This document shows, piece after piece, positions 12,401 to 25,800 of a DNA stretch of 64,000 bases; the first letter of the stretch is position 1, and every line of letters begins with the position of its first letter. The DNA comes from Rugalucina vietnamica. Its lineage: Eukaryota; Mollusca; Bivalvia; Lucinida; Lucinidae. Below the pieces are notes generated by a model. It was not told where the DNA came from. It did no database searches and saw only the letters and a list, made by a program, of their open reading frames with translations. Where the stretch lies: NCBI GenBank assembly GCA_964017185.1, contig OZ024870.1, positions 29,039,621 to 29,103,620 of the forward strand, given 5' to 3'. The position numbers were made by a program, and so were the translations under genes.

Positions 12401-13325
12401 TGAGACCTGACAGTTGCTAGATGCAGACAACTAATGGAGTCAGTGAAGGTAAGTAATTAATGAAGGCCAAGGTCATGTCTTGACCTTGGCCCTAGGTCAT
12501 TTAAATATCAAAATTAAAATTATGGTTTTCTCAGAAATCACTGGGTTTGGAAACTATTGCAGCCTGAGACCTGAAACTTTGCAGATGCACACAACTTATG
12601 AAGTCAATCAAGGTGTGTGAGTATTCAAGGTCAAGGTCATTTCATTATGACTTAATACTCCAAGATCAGGCTTCAGGTGAGCGTTCTCAGGACCAATGGT
12701 CCTCTGGTTTCTGCTGCTAATGCCCAGTGGCATGTAAGCCAGTTCCTCATGAATTTATACATACAGATATTTTGTTCCATGTTTTATGGGTGGGTGGGGA
12801 ACACACACTTCAGAACTTCATTACAGGCAGCTTTATTTGTATTTTACACAGTTTTATTTGCACTTTGAAGCTTGGTTAAATATGCTCTAAACTTTTGCTA
12901 AAGGAAATAATCTAAAATTACTTACTCAAAATGATAAAATCCAAGAAACTTTGCAATTTTTAAAGAAATTAAAATGCACCAGACCTTTCCTTTTCCCTCC
13001 AATTTCAAAAACAGGAAATGAGTACAGCATCTATCACCAAATTGTCTAAGTCCAAACTTGCATCTTTTGTCTGAAACTTACATCTCACTTGTACGTGACT
13101 TGTATGTGGCGTATAAGTCTGGGATTCTTACTGGGAAATTCACAGACTTGTAAGCCACTTGTATGTCACATATAAGCCACTTATAAGTGGCATGTATGTG
13201 ACTTACAAGTTTCAGAAACTTACATCTCACATACACCAAATTTCTGAAACTTGTATGTCACTTATAAGCCACATACAAGCCACTTGTATGTGGCTTATAA
13301 GTCTGAGTAAGTTGATTTCGTAAGG
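9446..13325. mobile_element. transposon with CCTTACGAAAT ends and palindromic subterminal arrays
   Basis: The termini are CCTTACGAAAT (9446-9456) and ATTTCGTAAGG (13315-13325). Inside each end is a dense array of short units built on ACTTATAAGCCACTTGTAAG and ACATACAAG (9470-9800 and 13075-13310), many themselves palindromic and in both orientations. Spacer copy 2 lacks the whole block. A Helentron-like element (10115-12710) is nested in the middle, so the original element was about 1.3 kb and non-autonomous. The arrays look like repeated transposase-binding sites. No target duplication is certain, and the superfamily is not recognised. Confidence 0.7.
10115..12710 (+). mobile_element. Helentron-like element A1 (pearl/HINE-type), 465-bp tandem array
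   Basis: The 5' end is TTAGCTCACCTGAGCCGAAG, folding as AGCTCACCT/GAGCC against GGCTC/AGGTGAGCT, followed by a GTCC-rich microsatellite (10170-10205). The body is about 4.5 tandem units; the phrase TCTTCTTCTCCAGAACC recurs near 10371, 10836, 11301, 11767 and 12218 (spacing 465, 465, 466, 451). The 3' end has the inverted counterpart CAGGTGAGCG and the hairpin AGGACCAATGGTCCT before CTCTGG-TT. Subterminal inverted repeats, a microsatellite, tandem repeats and a 3' hairpin are the described architecture of Helentron-associated elements. There is no coding capacity. Confidence 0.75.
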
Positions 13326-13426
13326 GAATTATAATATTATTATTTGGTTGAAAAAGACAATTGAGATGTGACAATTGGATGATTTTTAAATTTCAATCAT
13401 AATAAGCTAGGTCTAAAACTATTTTA

Positions 13427-13621
13427 CAGTTACACCTGGACCTCTTTATAACACTGTTCATTATGACACAGTTTTGGATATAACACTGATCATTGTTGGA
13501 CCCCAGTTAGACTATTTTTTCTATATGTCTATACGTTTTACTCACATTTTAACGCAGATTGGATAGCTAACATGGAAATTGGCTTAGACCCCAGCAATAG
13601 TGTTATAAAGAGGTTGAGGTG
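13427..13621. mobile_element. pogo/Tigger-like MITE, old copy
   Basis: Starts CAGTTACACCTGGACCTCTT and ends ATAAAGAGGTTGAGGTG, with TA on both sides (13425-13426, 13622-13623). It shares its ends with the elements at 51577 and 59329. The left half lies in the duplicated spacer, but copy 2 shows no clear element, so it may be younger than the duplication. Confidence 0.6.
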
Positions 13622-14780
13622 TATAGATAGTAGATGTTTTGCAACTATTTGCACTAAATATTGCACTATTTTGAGCTGATATGAAAAAAAAAAACCTATA
13701 TACGTTCGTAAAGTAGCACTATTACAAGAAATCTGTTTCAAACATTGTTTGTTATGCAATGCATGTTTTTAGGTATTTGTTTGCATGTTAGATAGTGTAA
13801 CATTTATGCAATAGGTCTTACTGTAACAGCTTAAATTTAATGATTTACTACCCTGCTACATTTTTTCATGCAAAAATTGAGAAAATAAGTTGCTGGTGAA
13901 ATCAAATTGGTTTACAGTATTTTATTAATTTTCTGGAAATCCACCAATAAACAGCCGCAACATTGAGAAAACCTGTCTTCAGGGTTTCCAACCAGGTCCG
14001 ATACAAACTGGCCTGTACACTCTTAGAAAAAGGCTAGAAGCTTGAAATTTGGATTTATGAAGAAGAGGAATTGTACTATCCATGTGGTGAAAACAAAGGC
14101 ACTGCACAGCTGATCTGTGCCTTTTTTTTTGCATAGGCAATAATCCCATTTTCTCAAGACGTGGCTCAAATTATATATGTACTTATATTTATTTTTCATG
14201 CTCAAAGCTGTTCTTTTCTTGAGCAAAAGTTATTGATCTTGGGACCTGTGAGCTGGTTGACAGTCGAAACATGGCATAAAAGCCACAGTATTTATCTTTG
14301 TGTATTCCCAGGGATTTACATGTATATGACTTGAAATTTTTCATTTGTGCTTGATTGAAGAATACTTAATTTTTCGAATTAAACAACAAAGGTGTCCATC
14401 AAAATTCACACTTTGCCCCTTAACACTTAATATTGACTGTATGAGTTAAGCTTAATAACCATTTAATATTAAATGCATGATTTGTATACATAGAGGATCT
14501 TACACTAGTGGTCATTTCATATGAAATTTATTAAATGAGCCTTCGGCGATAAATTTTATATGAAATGACCACGAGTGTAAGATTCGTTTTATCATATGAC
14601 TCCTTAAATACGATTTTATCGCCTTTAAAGTGGACATATTTTCAATAAAAATTAACATTGTTGTTACGGACGTCGTCAGTTACGTTATGTATTCCTGCAA
14701 AAGTGTTAATACACGTGTGGTCGTAACACTTTTATTACATGACGTTATCCACTGGAAAACAGCAATGTCATATGATTAAT
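13622..14780. other. 5' flank of gene B; no start exon recognised
   Basis: Contains a hairpin MITE (13952-14167) and a hairpin at 14509-14584 made of TTACACTAGTGGTCATTTCA and its inverted partner around GCCTTCGGC. A gene B promoter and first exon, with a phase 1 donor, would be expected around here, but no convincing ATG exon was found on the + strand. Confidence 0.4.
13952..14167. mobile_element. GAGCC hairpin MITE
   Basis: Family blocks in order: GAAAACCTGTCTTCAGGGTT, CCAGGTCCGATACAAAC, AGGCTAGAAGCTTGAAA, GAAAACAAAGGCACTG and the terminal GTGGCTC. The central hairpin has lost most of its left arm. Confidence 0.7.
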
Positions 14781-15066
14781 AAGGATAACATGTTGATGCA
14801 ATTTCTAACCCCTTACACCCTACTTTTAAATAGTATAAACTGGGGTGTACAGGGGTAAACATTGTTTCTTTTTTCTTCTTCAAAGCATAGACTGTGGGTA
14901 CTTGTTAAAATTGCTGCGGCAAGGCAGTAACCAGCCCGTTCTAAGGCGTATCCTTGTTTGAGCAAAAATAAAAAAGAAAAATACCAAAATTTTTCAATTG
15001 AAAACTTTTAAATACTGTAATGAAAATCAAAATTTGTGCATTGCATGAGGATATTTTCCTAATGTG
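14780..15066. mobile_element. GTGGGTAC hairpin MITE abutting the first visible exon of gene B
   Basis: Reads through the family order: AACATGTTGATGCAAT, a short CCCC...GGGG block, CATAGACTGTGGGTACTTG, a decayed centre, GAGCAAAAATAAAAAAG and TTGCATGAGGATATTTTCC. It ends about 24 bp before the exon at 15090, so the branch point and polypyrimidine tract of that exon are at least partly made of transposon sequence. Confidence 0.6.
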
Positions 15067-15089
15067 TATGGTTTGTATAAATGTTTTAG

Positions 15090-15319
15090 GTGATTCTTCA
15101 GACCATGACCAAGAGAGAGTGACTCCACATGCCAGGAAACCCCACCCACCTGACAACAAAGGTGGAAGCCACAATACTGACAACGTTCCCATCAAAATAT
15201 ATGCCGAGGGAGATCATAATGTTGCCAAAGCATTTAAACAGCTGAGGAAAGGAGTTGAGGATGAGTGGATTGTTCATGACTTGACAGAATCTGTCTTGTT
15301 TAGGATGCCTCAACAAAAG
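15090..15319 (+). CDS. gene B exon 1 (first visible): linker plus KH-like segment
   Basis: 230 bp, phase 1 in, phase 0 out (acceptor TTTTAG, donor GTGAGC). A polar, His/Pro-rich linker of about 30 residues (SSDHDQERVTPHARKPHPPD) is followed by VPIKIYAEGDHNVAKAFKQL and DEWIVHDLTESVLFRMPQQK. This matches gene C exon 35765-35982 in the second half (YAEG..NV..A.KQL, DEWIV), while the linker is unrelated, a sign of relaxed or fast change. The upstream in-frame ATG codons belong to intron/MITE sequence and are not taken as the start. Confidence 0.85.
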
Positions 15320-18300
15320 GTGAGCATCACAACACAGGATTTATTATTTTTCATGCTTAGCTTAGATGAGCATGGTATTTATCCTCATTAATCATAAAAC
15401 TTTGCAACAAACTTTATGCTATATTAACATTTTAGCTCACCTGAGCCAAAGGCTCACAAGGTAAGCTTATATAGGATGGCCATGATCCGGCGTCCATCCA
15501 TCCGTCATCTCTCCACAATTTCAAAGATCTTCTCCTCTGAAACTGCTTGGCCAATCAAAGCCAAACTTCATGTGGAACATCCTTAGGAAGGGGAACGAAA
15601 GTTTTTTTTTAAATGGTCCAGGTCACATACCATGCTCATATATGATAAAACCATAAAAAATCTTCTTCTCTGGAACCAGTGGACAGATTTCAACGAAACT
15701 TGGTGTGTAGCATCGGGGACTCTGGCCCATCATAGTTTATATAAATCATGACCTTGGGTTGACCTTGACCTATTTTACAGCAAGGTCAATTTTGATTGCA
15801 TAGGCTTTTCAATGAAAAAAAGTAGAAATATTGAATTTTTCAGGAAGTTTTGTAGCCTGTGACCTGAAAGTTGGTAGATACAGACAACATGCAGAGCTAA
15901 TGAAGTGTTGTGAGTAGAGTATTAAAGGTCATTGTCATTTCTTGACCTTGGCCAAAGGTCATTTACAAAATTAAAAGTAAAACTTAATTTTCTCAGTAAC
16001 TGCCCGACCAATCAAAGCTAAATTTAATGTGCAGTATCCTTGGGATGGGGGAATGAAAGTTTATATAAATAGTCAAGGTCACATGAGCAAGATGGCCACC
16101 ATGGCTATAAATAGCAAAAACCTTTAAAAATCTTCTTCTCCAGAACCAGAAGGCCTATGATTTTGAAACTTGGCATGAAGCATCAGCAGGAGGAGCTCTA
16201 CAAATTTTATACAAATCATGGCCATGGGATGACCTTGACCTATCTTATGGCAAGGTCAACATAGGACACCCATGCATTTGAATGGGGAAAATTGTCAAAA
16301 TGTCATTTGAAGGGAAAAACTTAATGGAAATGGGCAAATGGACAAAAAGGTGGAAGCCAGCTGGAATGGGCAAATGGACTGAATATTTATGATTCTGAAA
16401 ATAAATGTACTCCAGGGGCAGTTCTGCCCCTGCCCTTGGGTTATATACATGCATATTACCATAATACCTTAAGATCTTCTTTTCTGATACCACTTGGCCA
16501 ATCAAAGCCAAACTTTGTGTGGAGCATTCTTCGGAAGGGAGAATAAAAGTTTATATAAATGGTCATGGTCACATGACCAAGATGGTCGGCCCATGGCTAT
16601 AAATAGCAAAAACCTTTAAAAATCTTCTCCAGAACTAGAAGGCCTATGATTTTGAAACTTGACATGAAGCATCAGGGAGAGGAGCTCTACAAAGTTTATA
16701 TAAATCATGATCTTGGGATGACCTTGACCTATTTTATGGCAAGGCCAACATAGGTTGCCCATGCATTTGAATGGGGAAAATTAGTAAAATGTAATTAAAT
16801 GGGGAGAAACCTGCTGGGAGTATGCAAATGAACAGAAGATTTGTGTTTATGAAAAAAAATATCCTCAGGGGGCTGTCTGCCCCGGGGCTATATACATGTA
16901 TATGACCATAATATTCAAACATCTTCTGCTCTAAAACCGAGCCAAACTTTATGTGGAGCATCGTTAGGAAAGGGGAATGAAAGATAATATAAATGGTTCA
17001 GGTCATGTGACCAAGATGGCCGCCATGGCTATAAATAGCAACATAGCGTACACGTCTCTTATAAAATTTCTGTGCATTCTTTCTTCACTGAACCATGAAG
17101 TTGGTATATGGTTTCAACTATAAAACTGGGCAATAAAGTGTTGCTGATACTGCAGATCACTGTAGGGGGTTTGTAATTAGCTGATCATGTCAGATAAAAA
17201 CTATTTTCACCAAGGTGCAAAATCGTTAATATTTCATGTAGAAAATGGATTGAAAATGCAAAATTATTCAAAAGATTCTGATAATTATGAATTTTTACTT
17301 TGTTTTCATCTAAAATGTACAATTGAATATTCTGATTTTTATATAGATATATTAATTATCAACAGATAATTAATCACAACCATACCAAAATTTGCATAAT
17401 GACCGCAGTAGCACTGGAGTAGTTAATTATTTTATTACCTTGTAATTTGCACCATCTGTACCCGAGATACCTTTCATCTCAGGCAGAGTGAAAGGCATCT
17501 CGGGGTCCAAAACAATAAGACATGTGTACGCCATGAAAACCTTTATAAATCTTATTGTTCAGAACCGGAAGACCTATGATTTTGAAACTTTGCCTGAAGC
17601 ATCAGTGATCGGAGCTATACAAAGTTTGTATAAATCATGACCCCGGGATGACCTTGACCTATTTTATAGCAAGGTCAGCTTAGGTGGCATATCCGAGATC
17701 TTAGGTGAGTATTGACCCTCTGGTTATGGTTTAGATCATCAGAGACAGTCATCTGTTCTGAAAAAGAAATATAAATCAAATGCCAACAGTTATTGGTCTT
17801 GAAATTTAAACATTTATGACCAGGAAAGAACCAATGCCCAGCCTAGAAGAGCATGAAATAAGTTTTCATCAGATTTATATTCACTGCTTCAATGAATCTG
17901 TTCAGTTGTGTTTTCCATTGAACTGTAGTCTCTCTCTTATCCATTGGATTTAGGGGTGGCAAGTTGACAATTACTTGCAAAAGAATAGGCACTTGATAAT
18001 GGTAAACTGCCTATTATTAAGTATGGTTAGATAACTGTCAGATTTACTTTGATTTCATTTTGGACTAAACCAGTAAACACCTATTAAACAGATAGAATTC
18101 TATCAATTTGTTTGCTTTGCTTTTATTAAAAATTGGGAAAAATTTTAAAGCCTTGCTATAGAGAAGTGCCTCACAGCTGAGTGGTTATAAGGTTGCTGAT
18201 TTCATTACTGCTCCCAGCGGGCACATGACGTCATAATGACGTCATATCAACGTCGAGGCGACGTCATGACGTCACATCGACATCGATATGACGTCATTAT

Positions 18301-21300
18301 GACGTCATGTGCCTGCTGGGCTGTTAACTTATTATAATCATTCAATCATCTACCACTGTGTCCAGTGTGGCTTAAAGCCCTGCTGGGAGCACGTATGAGA
18401 CAGACCTGTATGCAGGTGTGCCAGGTGGTTTTCAACGAAGAGTTTATTGTTGATTTATATTTACAGATAGACCAAATCAAACAAAAAGGCAAAGACAAGA
18501 ACATCCGAGTAGAAATAGATCATGATCTTGGTAAAATTAGACTTCATGGTCTTGTCAAAGACATGATGCATGTTAAGGACGATATCCACGGGATGATCCG
18601 TGCCTTCGATAAATCAGCTCACGAACACCAACAAGCTAAATTGTTGGCAAATATAGTGAAATGGATATACCTAAAAGGGGACAAGCAGTATCCATTCCCG
18701 GACACCATGAATAAGAAAATTGAAGAGGCTTTCAACAAAAAGGAGAGTAAAGTTCGCGTCAAGGATCGCTCTGGTGTAGAATATGAGATTGATTTTGCCA
18801 ATATGACGGAACATGATGTGAAAAATCCAAAGCAAACATTTACTGTGATACGGAGAGATGTTATAGCAGGTATAAGAGATTAAACAGCTATACTGAAAAC
18901 GACCTTATGGTCCAAACAATTTCAATAAATGTCTATTTTAATAATGGTAATAACAACATTTAAATTTATCTAGACTTGTAACAGTGTAATTGATTTGACT
19001 GATCTGAAGTCTTAGATTATGCTTGTGTAGAAATTGTTGACTTTGTTGTTAAATATTCAGTGTTTAACTATGTTTTACTGTGTATATCACCTGAACCGCA
19101 GTCTCTTCAGTTGGGTTCTAAGCCATTTTCCAGTGGCGGATTTAGAGGGGGTTCAAGGGGTTCACTTGAACCCCCCTCTTGAGCCAAATTATTTCATTTT
19201 CATGGGGAATTTCAAGAGATTCTGTATTAAATTAGGCAATCGAACCCCCCTTTTCTACATTTCAACCTCCTCTCCAGAAATCTTGGATCCGCCCCTGTTT
19301 TATGTGTGTGCTATCCAATTTGTGTTTAAAAAAGATTGTCAGATGTATAAACATATTGTAAAATCAGTCTGAAATTATCATTTGGGGTCCAAATTATGCA
19401 TACATGTGATACCTCCCTCATCATCAGGGAGACTCCAGGAAATGAGCGATAAAATGATCTACAATTTGTCTAAAATACCCCCCTTTTCAAGAAAATTTCA
19501 AAACCTCCCTGAAATGAACCAAGAATTTTCCTATATATTCTATACATTTTTCAAAAACCTCCCTGAAATGAAAGAAAAATCTCCCTGAAGCCACTTTCAA
19601 ACTCATCACATGTATGATTATGGCATATGTTGTATCCAACATCATGTTTTAAAACAGCTTGAAAGTCTATAAGCTTCCACTTAATTTTCTCATCATTTCT
19701 AACAGAATCATCCAAGGAGCTTCCAAAGACCTGGAAACCTATGCAAGATGATCAGAATCTCTTGTTAGTGCCTTTACAACCATCTGATCAAGAGTATAAA
19801 GATGTTGTCAAAGAGTTCACCTCGACTTTGGGCAGAACACCCAGTATTATCAAGGTAATTGCATGTACATGTCAAATCTCGTTATTATACTACCTTTTGG
19901 GTTGTTATGATGCAGGCAAGGTAACATCTGATCAGGAGTATTATCAAGGTGTTTACAGGTCAGCCTCATTATGGTGCTGCCTTTGTGGGTTTATAGAAAT
20001 CACAACTTGGATGTCTTCGCATGTTGTTATTGCTTATAGTATAACTGTCTCAATACTTTAGATGATGTGAATGTTTATGACATAGAGGGAAAAATTTTCA
20101 GCCTAATAAAGAAAATCTAAATTTCGTATTATAATAAAAGTCATCTAGCGTTATCAACTGCCAGCTTGCATTTTTCAATATCGCAACATGGGATGATATC
20201 CACCAATATCAACGCAATAACCCAATAATATCTCATTTTCAGAGATGTTACAAATCATGAAATAATTTGACATGGTTTGCATTCCAGATTGAGCGAATAC
20301 AGAATCAAGCCCTATATACACAATATGTAGCTAAACGTAAACAGATGAACCAGCAGAATCCCAATAATAAGAAAAACGAGAGAATGTTGTGGCATGGAAC
20401 TGCCGTAGAGGCCGTCAGCAGCATTAATAATAATGGGTTTAACAGAAGTTATTGTGGCAAAAATGGTAAGAAAAGGAACTTTTGAAATTTTTTATGTTTA
20501 AATATGCATTGCATGAAATTTACTGTGTCTTATAAAAAGCCAAATCAATATGAGATTCAGACAATTATCCTGCCAATAAATGATGAAATACTAAACCTCA
20601 GCAATTTAAATTCCAGTATCAGCTGAGTGAGCATGAAAATGTTTAGCCCGAGAGCCAGCGATAGGTTTAATCAAGTGGGTGAGGCCAAAAGGTTTGATGG
20701 CATGTTCTGAAGCAGAAAAGTGTGTTGATTTCAAAAATCTATGTCCTACAATAATCTGCTGGTACACAATTTTGCTATACCCCCATGTGACCTGTGTCTG
20801 TAAATTGCCTTAAAATTGGGGGGGGGGGGGTATACTTACAAAATCAATAATATCTCAGCTATTAGCGATTCTAGTTCATTGAAATTGGTATCAATGTAAA
20901 ACTGAAACAGTGCCCCTGTATCCTAGGGTAAACGTTTATAGGGTATTTGCATATTCATGAATATTGACAAAAACTTTAAATACCCTGGGAAAATCAAATA
21001 AATCACAAATTAACTGATTTTAGTTCAGAACATCATTGTGACATAGTGTAAAAGCATCTTTGATAGAAGTTGAATAGAATTTCAATAACAAATTCTATGT
21101 ATATCCAATATGAAAATTTCATCATTTGCATTTTCATGAAAATCAATGAAAAGTTGGTAAAACAGTGAAAAATGAGGGAAAATCTATTTGTTACCTTCAT
21201 ATGCTCCTGGAACTAATTTTATATACCTTGCAAATTATCCTAGACAATTGAACTTGGTCTTAGCTTATCTTGGTCTTAGACATAGCCCTTTTAATCATTG

Positions 21301-22865
21301 GTCAGTAATGCGATAAATCTAATTTGCATAATCAGTAATATTTATGAAGCATTAAAAACTGGCAGAAAACACCAATAAATGAAGTAATTTACACAAAAAT
21401 CATAACTGTGACACATTGTTTTTGTTACAGTGATACCATTTGACAAATTAACTCATGCCATGGACTTATATGACTTTTAACACATTTACATATTCATAAA
21501 AAATAATAAAATCATAAGAAAACAAGGGAAAACATTGAAAACGTAAGGGAATATGCATTCAAAACCACCTGTATCTGGACCATTTGAAGACAAAGATAGC
21601 TAAATAGTAAAAAAATGAATACTAAGACAATGCAGTGTTGCCCATTAGTCTGATGCATAAATAATCTGATTTTTTGTTTCCTGGATATTAATGAAAACAT
21701 TAAACTGTATCAATGGGTAAAAATAATCTAAAATATAAGATTGCATACCTACAATTTGACTTGTATCTCACTGTCAAATAACCATAGAAAAATGAAAATG
21801 ATGGCAAGGACAATGCACTATAGCCCAGTTGTCTGGTATGTTAATCACCATTGCTAATTGAAAACTTCTGGTATTGGAGCGAATTTGCGGGAAAATGGTA
21901 GGGGTATTCATATCAAATCACTTGTGTGTTGCAGCAAATAGCCCTAGTGTGCTGAAATTGATATTAAATGATTGCTAGAAGAACCGTCTACTACCATATA
22001 CTTAAATATGTAAATCCCTTGTTTTTGTGTCATGAATATTAATAAGAACTTAAGACATTGGTGAAATATTGTTAAAAATTAATGACGTACATATACAAAA
22101 TCAATTGAAACTTGACTACAACTTGCCTTAAAATGCTGAAATGGGTATCAAGTGAAATGGGTATCAAGTGATTGCAAAATGAATGCTCTATAGCCAAAAA
22201 GTCTGAATTATAATGCCATTGATTGTTAATATCGTAAATGAAAATTAAATCATCTGATATTGGGGTGAAATCGCAGAAATATGATGGGATATGGATACAA
22301 AATGAAGTCTGTCTTGGCTGTCAATAGCCCTAAAATGCTCACAATGGTGTTAAATAATAGCCACAAAGATGCTAGATAGTTTCATGAGGTCTGATACATG
22401 AATAGCCTGAATTGCAGTGTCATGAATATAAATTGGAACTTCAGGAATTGGTGACACATTGTGGAACATTTAAGGGGGTATACCTATGTAGTCACTTGTA
22501 TCTCAGCTGCCAGTGGCCATAGAGCATTAAACTGGTATAAAAGAATTTCTAGGAGGATGTATTATTGCCCTGTGGTTATTCGATTTTACAATTATTGATA
22601 GAATCTTTACTGAAAAAAAAAATGGAGCAAACTGCAAAACAAATACAGAACAATTTCTATAAAGTCACACACATTTCATTCCCTATTAGCAAAAGAGTAC
22701 TGAAAATAGCATCACATGATTGTAAGGTCAATTCACTATTATCCTGTTTTCGGATACACAAAACATATGAGTTTAAGCATCATGAATATTTATGTCTCCC
22801 CCCGACAGGGTCGGGAGACATATTGTTTTTCCCCGTGCGTCTGTCCGTCCGTCCGTCCGTCCGTC

Positions 22866-22897
<32 letters not shown>

Positions 22898-25800
22898 ACA
22901 AATCGTGTCCGCTCTATAACTTGAAAACCGTTAAAGATTTTTCAATGAAACTTGGTATACTTGTAAACCACGATGAGACGATGTGTCATGCACAAGAACC
23001 ATAACTCTAGCTTGAGTATTTTTGGAGTTATTTCCCTTTGATTATTTTCGATACAATTTCGTGTCCGCTGTATAACTTGAAAACCGTTAAAGATTTTTCA
23101 ATGAAACTTAGTACACTTGTAGACCACGACAAGACGATGTGTCATGCACAAGAACCATAACTCTAGCTTGAGTATTTTTGGAGTTATTTCCCTTTGATTA
23201 TTTTCGATACAATTTCGTGTCCGCTGTATAACTTGAAAATCGTTAAGGATTTTTCAATGAAACTTGGTACACTTGTAGACCACGATGAGACGATGTGTCA
23301 TGCACAAGAACCATAACTCTGGCTTGAGTATTTTTGGAGTTATTTCCCTTTGATTATTTTCGATACAATTTCGTGTCCGCTGTATAACTTGAAAACCGTT
23401 TAAGATTTTTCAATAAAACTTGGTACACTTATTGAGCATGATCAGACGATGTGTCATGCACAAGAACCATAACTCTGGCTTGAGTATTTTATGAGTTATT
23501 TCCCTTTGATTATTTCCATACAGTTTCGTGTCCGCTTTATAACTCGAAAATCGTAAGAGTTATTTCAGTGAAACTTGGTACACTTATAAAGCACGATGAG
23601 ATTACGTGTCGTGCTAAAGAACCATAACTCTTGCTTGCATATCTTTGGAGTAATTTCCCTTTGATTATTTTCCATACAATTTCGTGTCCACCCTATAACT
23701 TGAAAACCGTAAGAGAAATTTCAATGAAACTTGGTACACTTATAAAGCATGATGAGACGATGTGTCATGCACAAGAATTATAACTCTTGCTTTCATATCT
23801 TTGGAGTTATTTCCCTTTGATTATTTTTCCATACAATTTCATGTCCACTCTATAATTTGAAAACCATAAGAAATATTTCAATGAAACTTGGTACACTTAT
23901 AAAGCACGATGAGATGATGTGTAATGCTAAAGAACCATAACTCTTGCTTGCATATCTTTGGAGTTATTTCCCTTTGATTATTTTTCATTCAATTTCTTGT
24001 CTGCTCTTTAACTCAAAAACCATTAGAGTTTTTTCAATGAAACATGGTACACTTATAAAGCATGATGCACAAGAATCATTACTCTTGCTTTCATATCTTT
24101 GGAGTTATTACCCTTTGATTATTTTCCAAACACTTTCGTGCCCCCTCTATAACTTGAAAACCGTAAGAGATATTTCAATGAAACTTGGTACACTTATAAA
24201 ACAGAATGACAGGATATGTGATGCACAAGAACTATAACTCTTGCTTGCATATTTTGGACATGCACTTAGAAAGGGGGGAGACATCAGTTTTCACATAGAA
24301 AACAAATTCTAGTAAGGATTGCTTTAAAAATGCAGAAAATAATGTGAAATGCTAGGTGTACCATCAAAGTCGCTTGTAACTTTGATCTTGACATATGTTT
24401 TGTATACATGACCAAATAGTTATACTATCATAGCAATAATTTTAATGCTATTTTCAGCTCTTTAGGATGATTGGCATTATGGTGTACAATTGACTTTGTA
24501 GATATATGCCCTTATGTTTGGAAATTTTCACCAATTTTTAAGTTTTCATTAATATTCATGACACTCAAAATCAACATTTGACTTATTAATTGCAATGGAT
24601 CATTCTTTAAGCGACCTTTTGATAACAGTTTCAGCACACAAGGGCAATTGGCAAGCGAGATGCAAGCTATTTTGTATGCATAAGTCGAACAAAGCCAATA
24701 TCGCAGATACCAAAGTCCCCTTTTTAGATCTACATCTTTCTGTTGCAAATGGATTTGTTTCTTCTAAAATTTATGATAAGCGCGATGACTTTGATTTTGA
24801 TATAGTAAATTTTCCTTTTTTGGATGGTGACGTTCCTTGTCGTATTTCTTATGGTGTATACATTTCGCAACTTATTAGGTTTGCTAGAGTCTGCAATCAT
24901 GTTACAGACTTCAACGCTCGAAATAAATGTTTAACGGCAAAACTTCTCCAACAGGGCTATCGGTATCATAAACTTTGAAAAACCTTTTCTAAATTTTATC
25001 ATAGACACTATGAATTGATTTCCAAATATAATGTTGGGTTAAAGACGCTTTTAAGTGAGGGCCTTTCGGAACCTGAATTTTATGGTGACTTGGTTTACAA
25101 ATTTAAGAAACTTATAGGAATTAATGATTTTTCTTTACAGTTCAGAAAAATCATAACACGTTACAGACGTATAGGTTATAACTTGAATGTTATGCGACAG
25201 TCTGCATGCTTAGTTTTTAACCCAGTCATGGTTGATAACTATGCTGCCTTCTTTAATTGCACGCCGGTGGGTCGGGCATCAGACTCTATGATGGCCCCAA
25301 CTTAAAAGCTATTCATTTTAGTTGGTTGGGGCCGGAGCTTCTTGTCTGTTGCTTGGCCCACCGGGGTCCAACTGGTGTTTTTCTTTTGCTCCAGAGTTCG
25401 TAGGTTATTCGGCGCCCAGGGATCTCCATCGTCGGGCAGCTTACTCAATCTGTGAGTCCTGGTTTTTTATTCATCAGGATGTTTATCATGATTTATTTGT
25501 TTGTTCTTGATGATTCATTGACTAGTTAGAGATTCACCACGAGGACCGAAGAACTAACTAAATGTTATGAACCACTTCAGAAGCTGAGGGTGAGGTTAGG
25601 CGCGTGTAAAACTGGTTTAAGCCCGCCAGTAACTTTGTGTTACTGATCTTTCCAAGGCGATACTTCTGTGGTGGTTCTTTTTGTTTTATGTCTTGGTGTT
25701 TAAAATTTTTTTTATGCTGTTGGCACCTTATGTGTGTTTTCATAGTTTTAGTTAAGTTAAGGTAACTGAGTGGCCACCTATTGGGAAAATAGCTGCTCAT

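Larger units (their letters stand above)
1380..13650 (+). repeat. segmental duplication, copy 1 (gene A 3' part plus downstream spacer)
   Basis: The sequence before the exon at 1491 matches that before the exon at 20288 (shared GGATGATATCCACCAATATC). The match resumes in order: intron tail 1900-2100 with 29790-29990; last exon and 3' flank; 3410-3480 with 32680-32760; 3900-4360 with 32960-33655; 4610-5160 with 33880-34235; 8908-9445 with 34255-35080; and 13330-13650 with 35070-35190. Gaps in the alignment are mobile elements present in one copy only. I read this as tandem duplication of a unit containing a PARP-like gene tail and its 3' spacer. The boundaries are approximate. Confidence 0.8.

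Noticed and set aside
18619-18801. Minus-strand frame over the WWE exon (also 36916-37110 in gene C)
   Set aside because: Shadow of the conserved + strand WWE coding sequence.
22565-23004. Open frames with Arg-Pro-Ser-Val repeats
   Set aside because: Translation of the GTCC/GTCT microsatellite in element B1.
22905-24250. CRISPR-like regular repeats
   Set aside because: 156-bp tandem units without spacers in a eukaryotic Helentron-like element.
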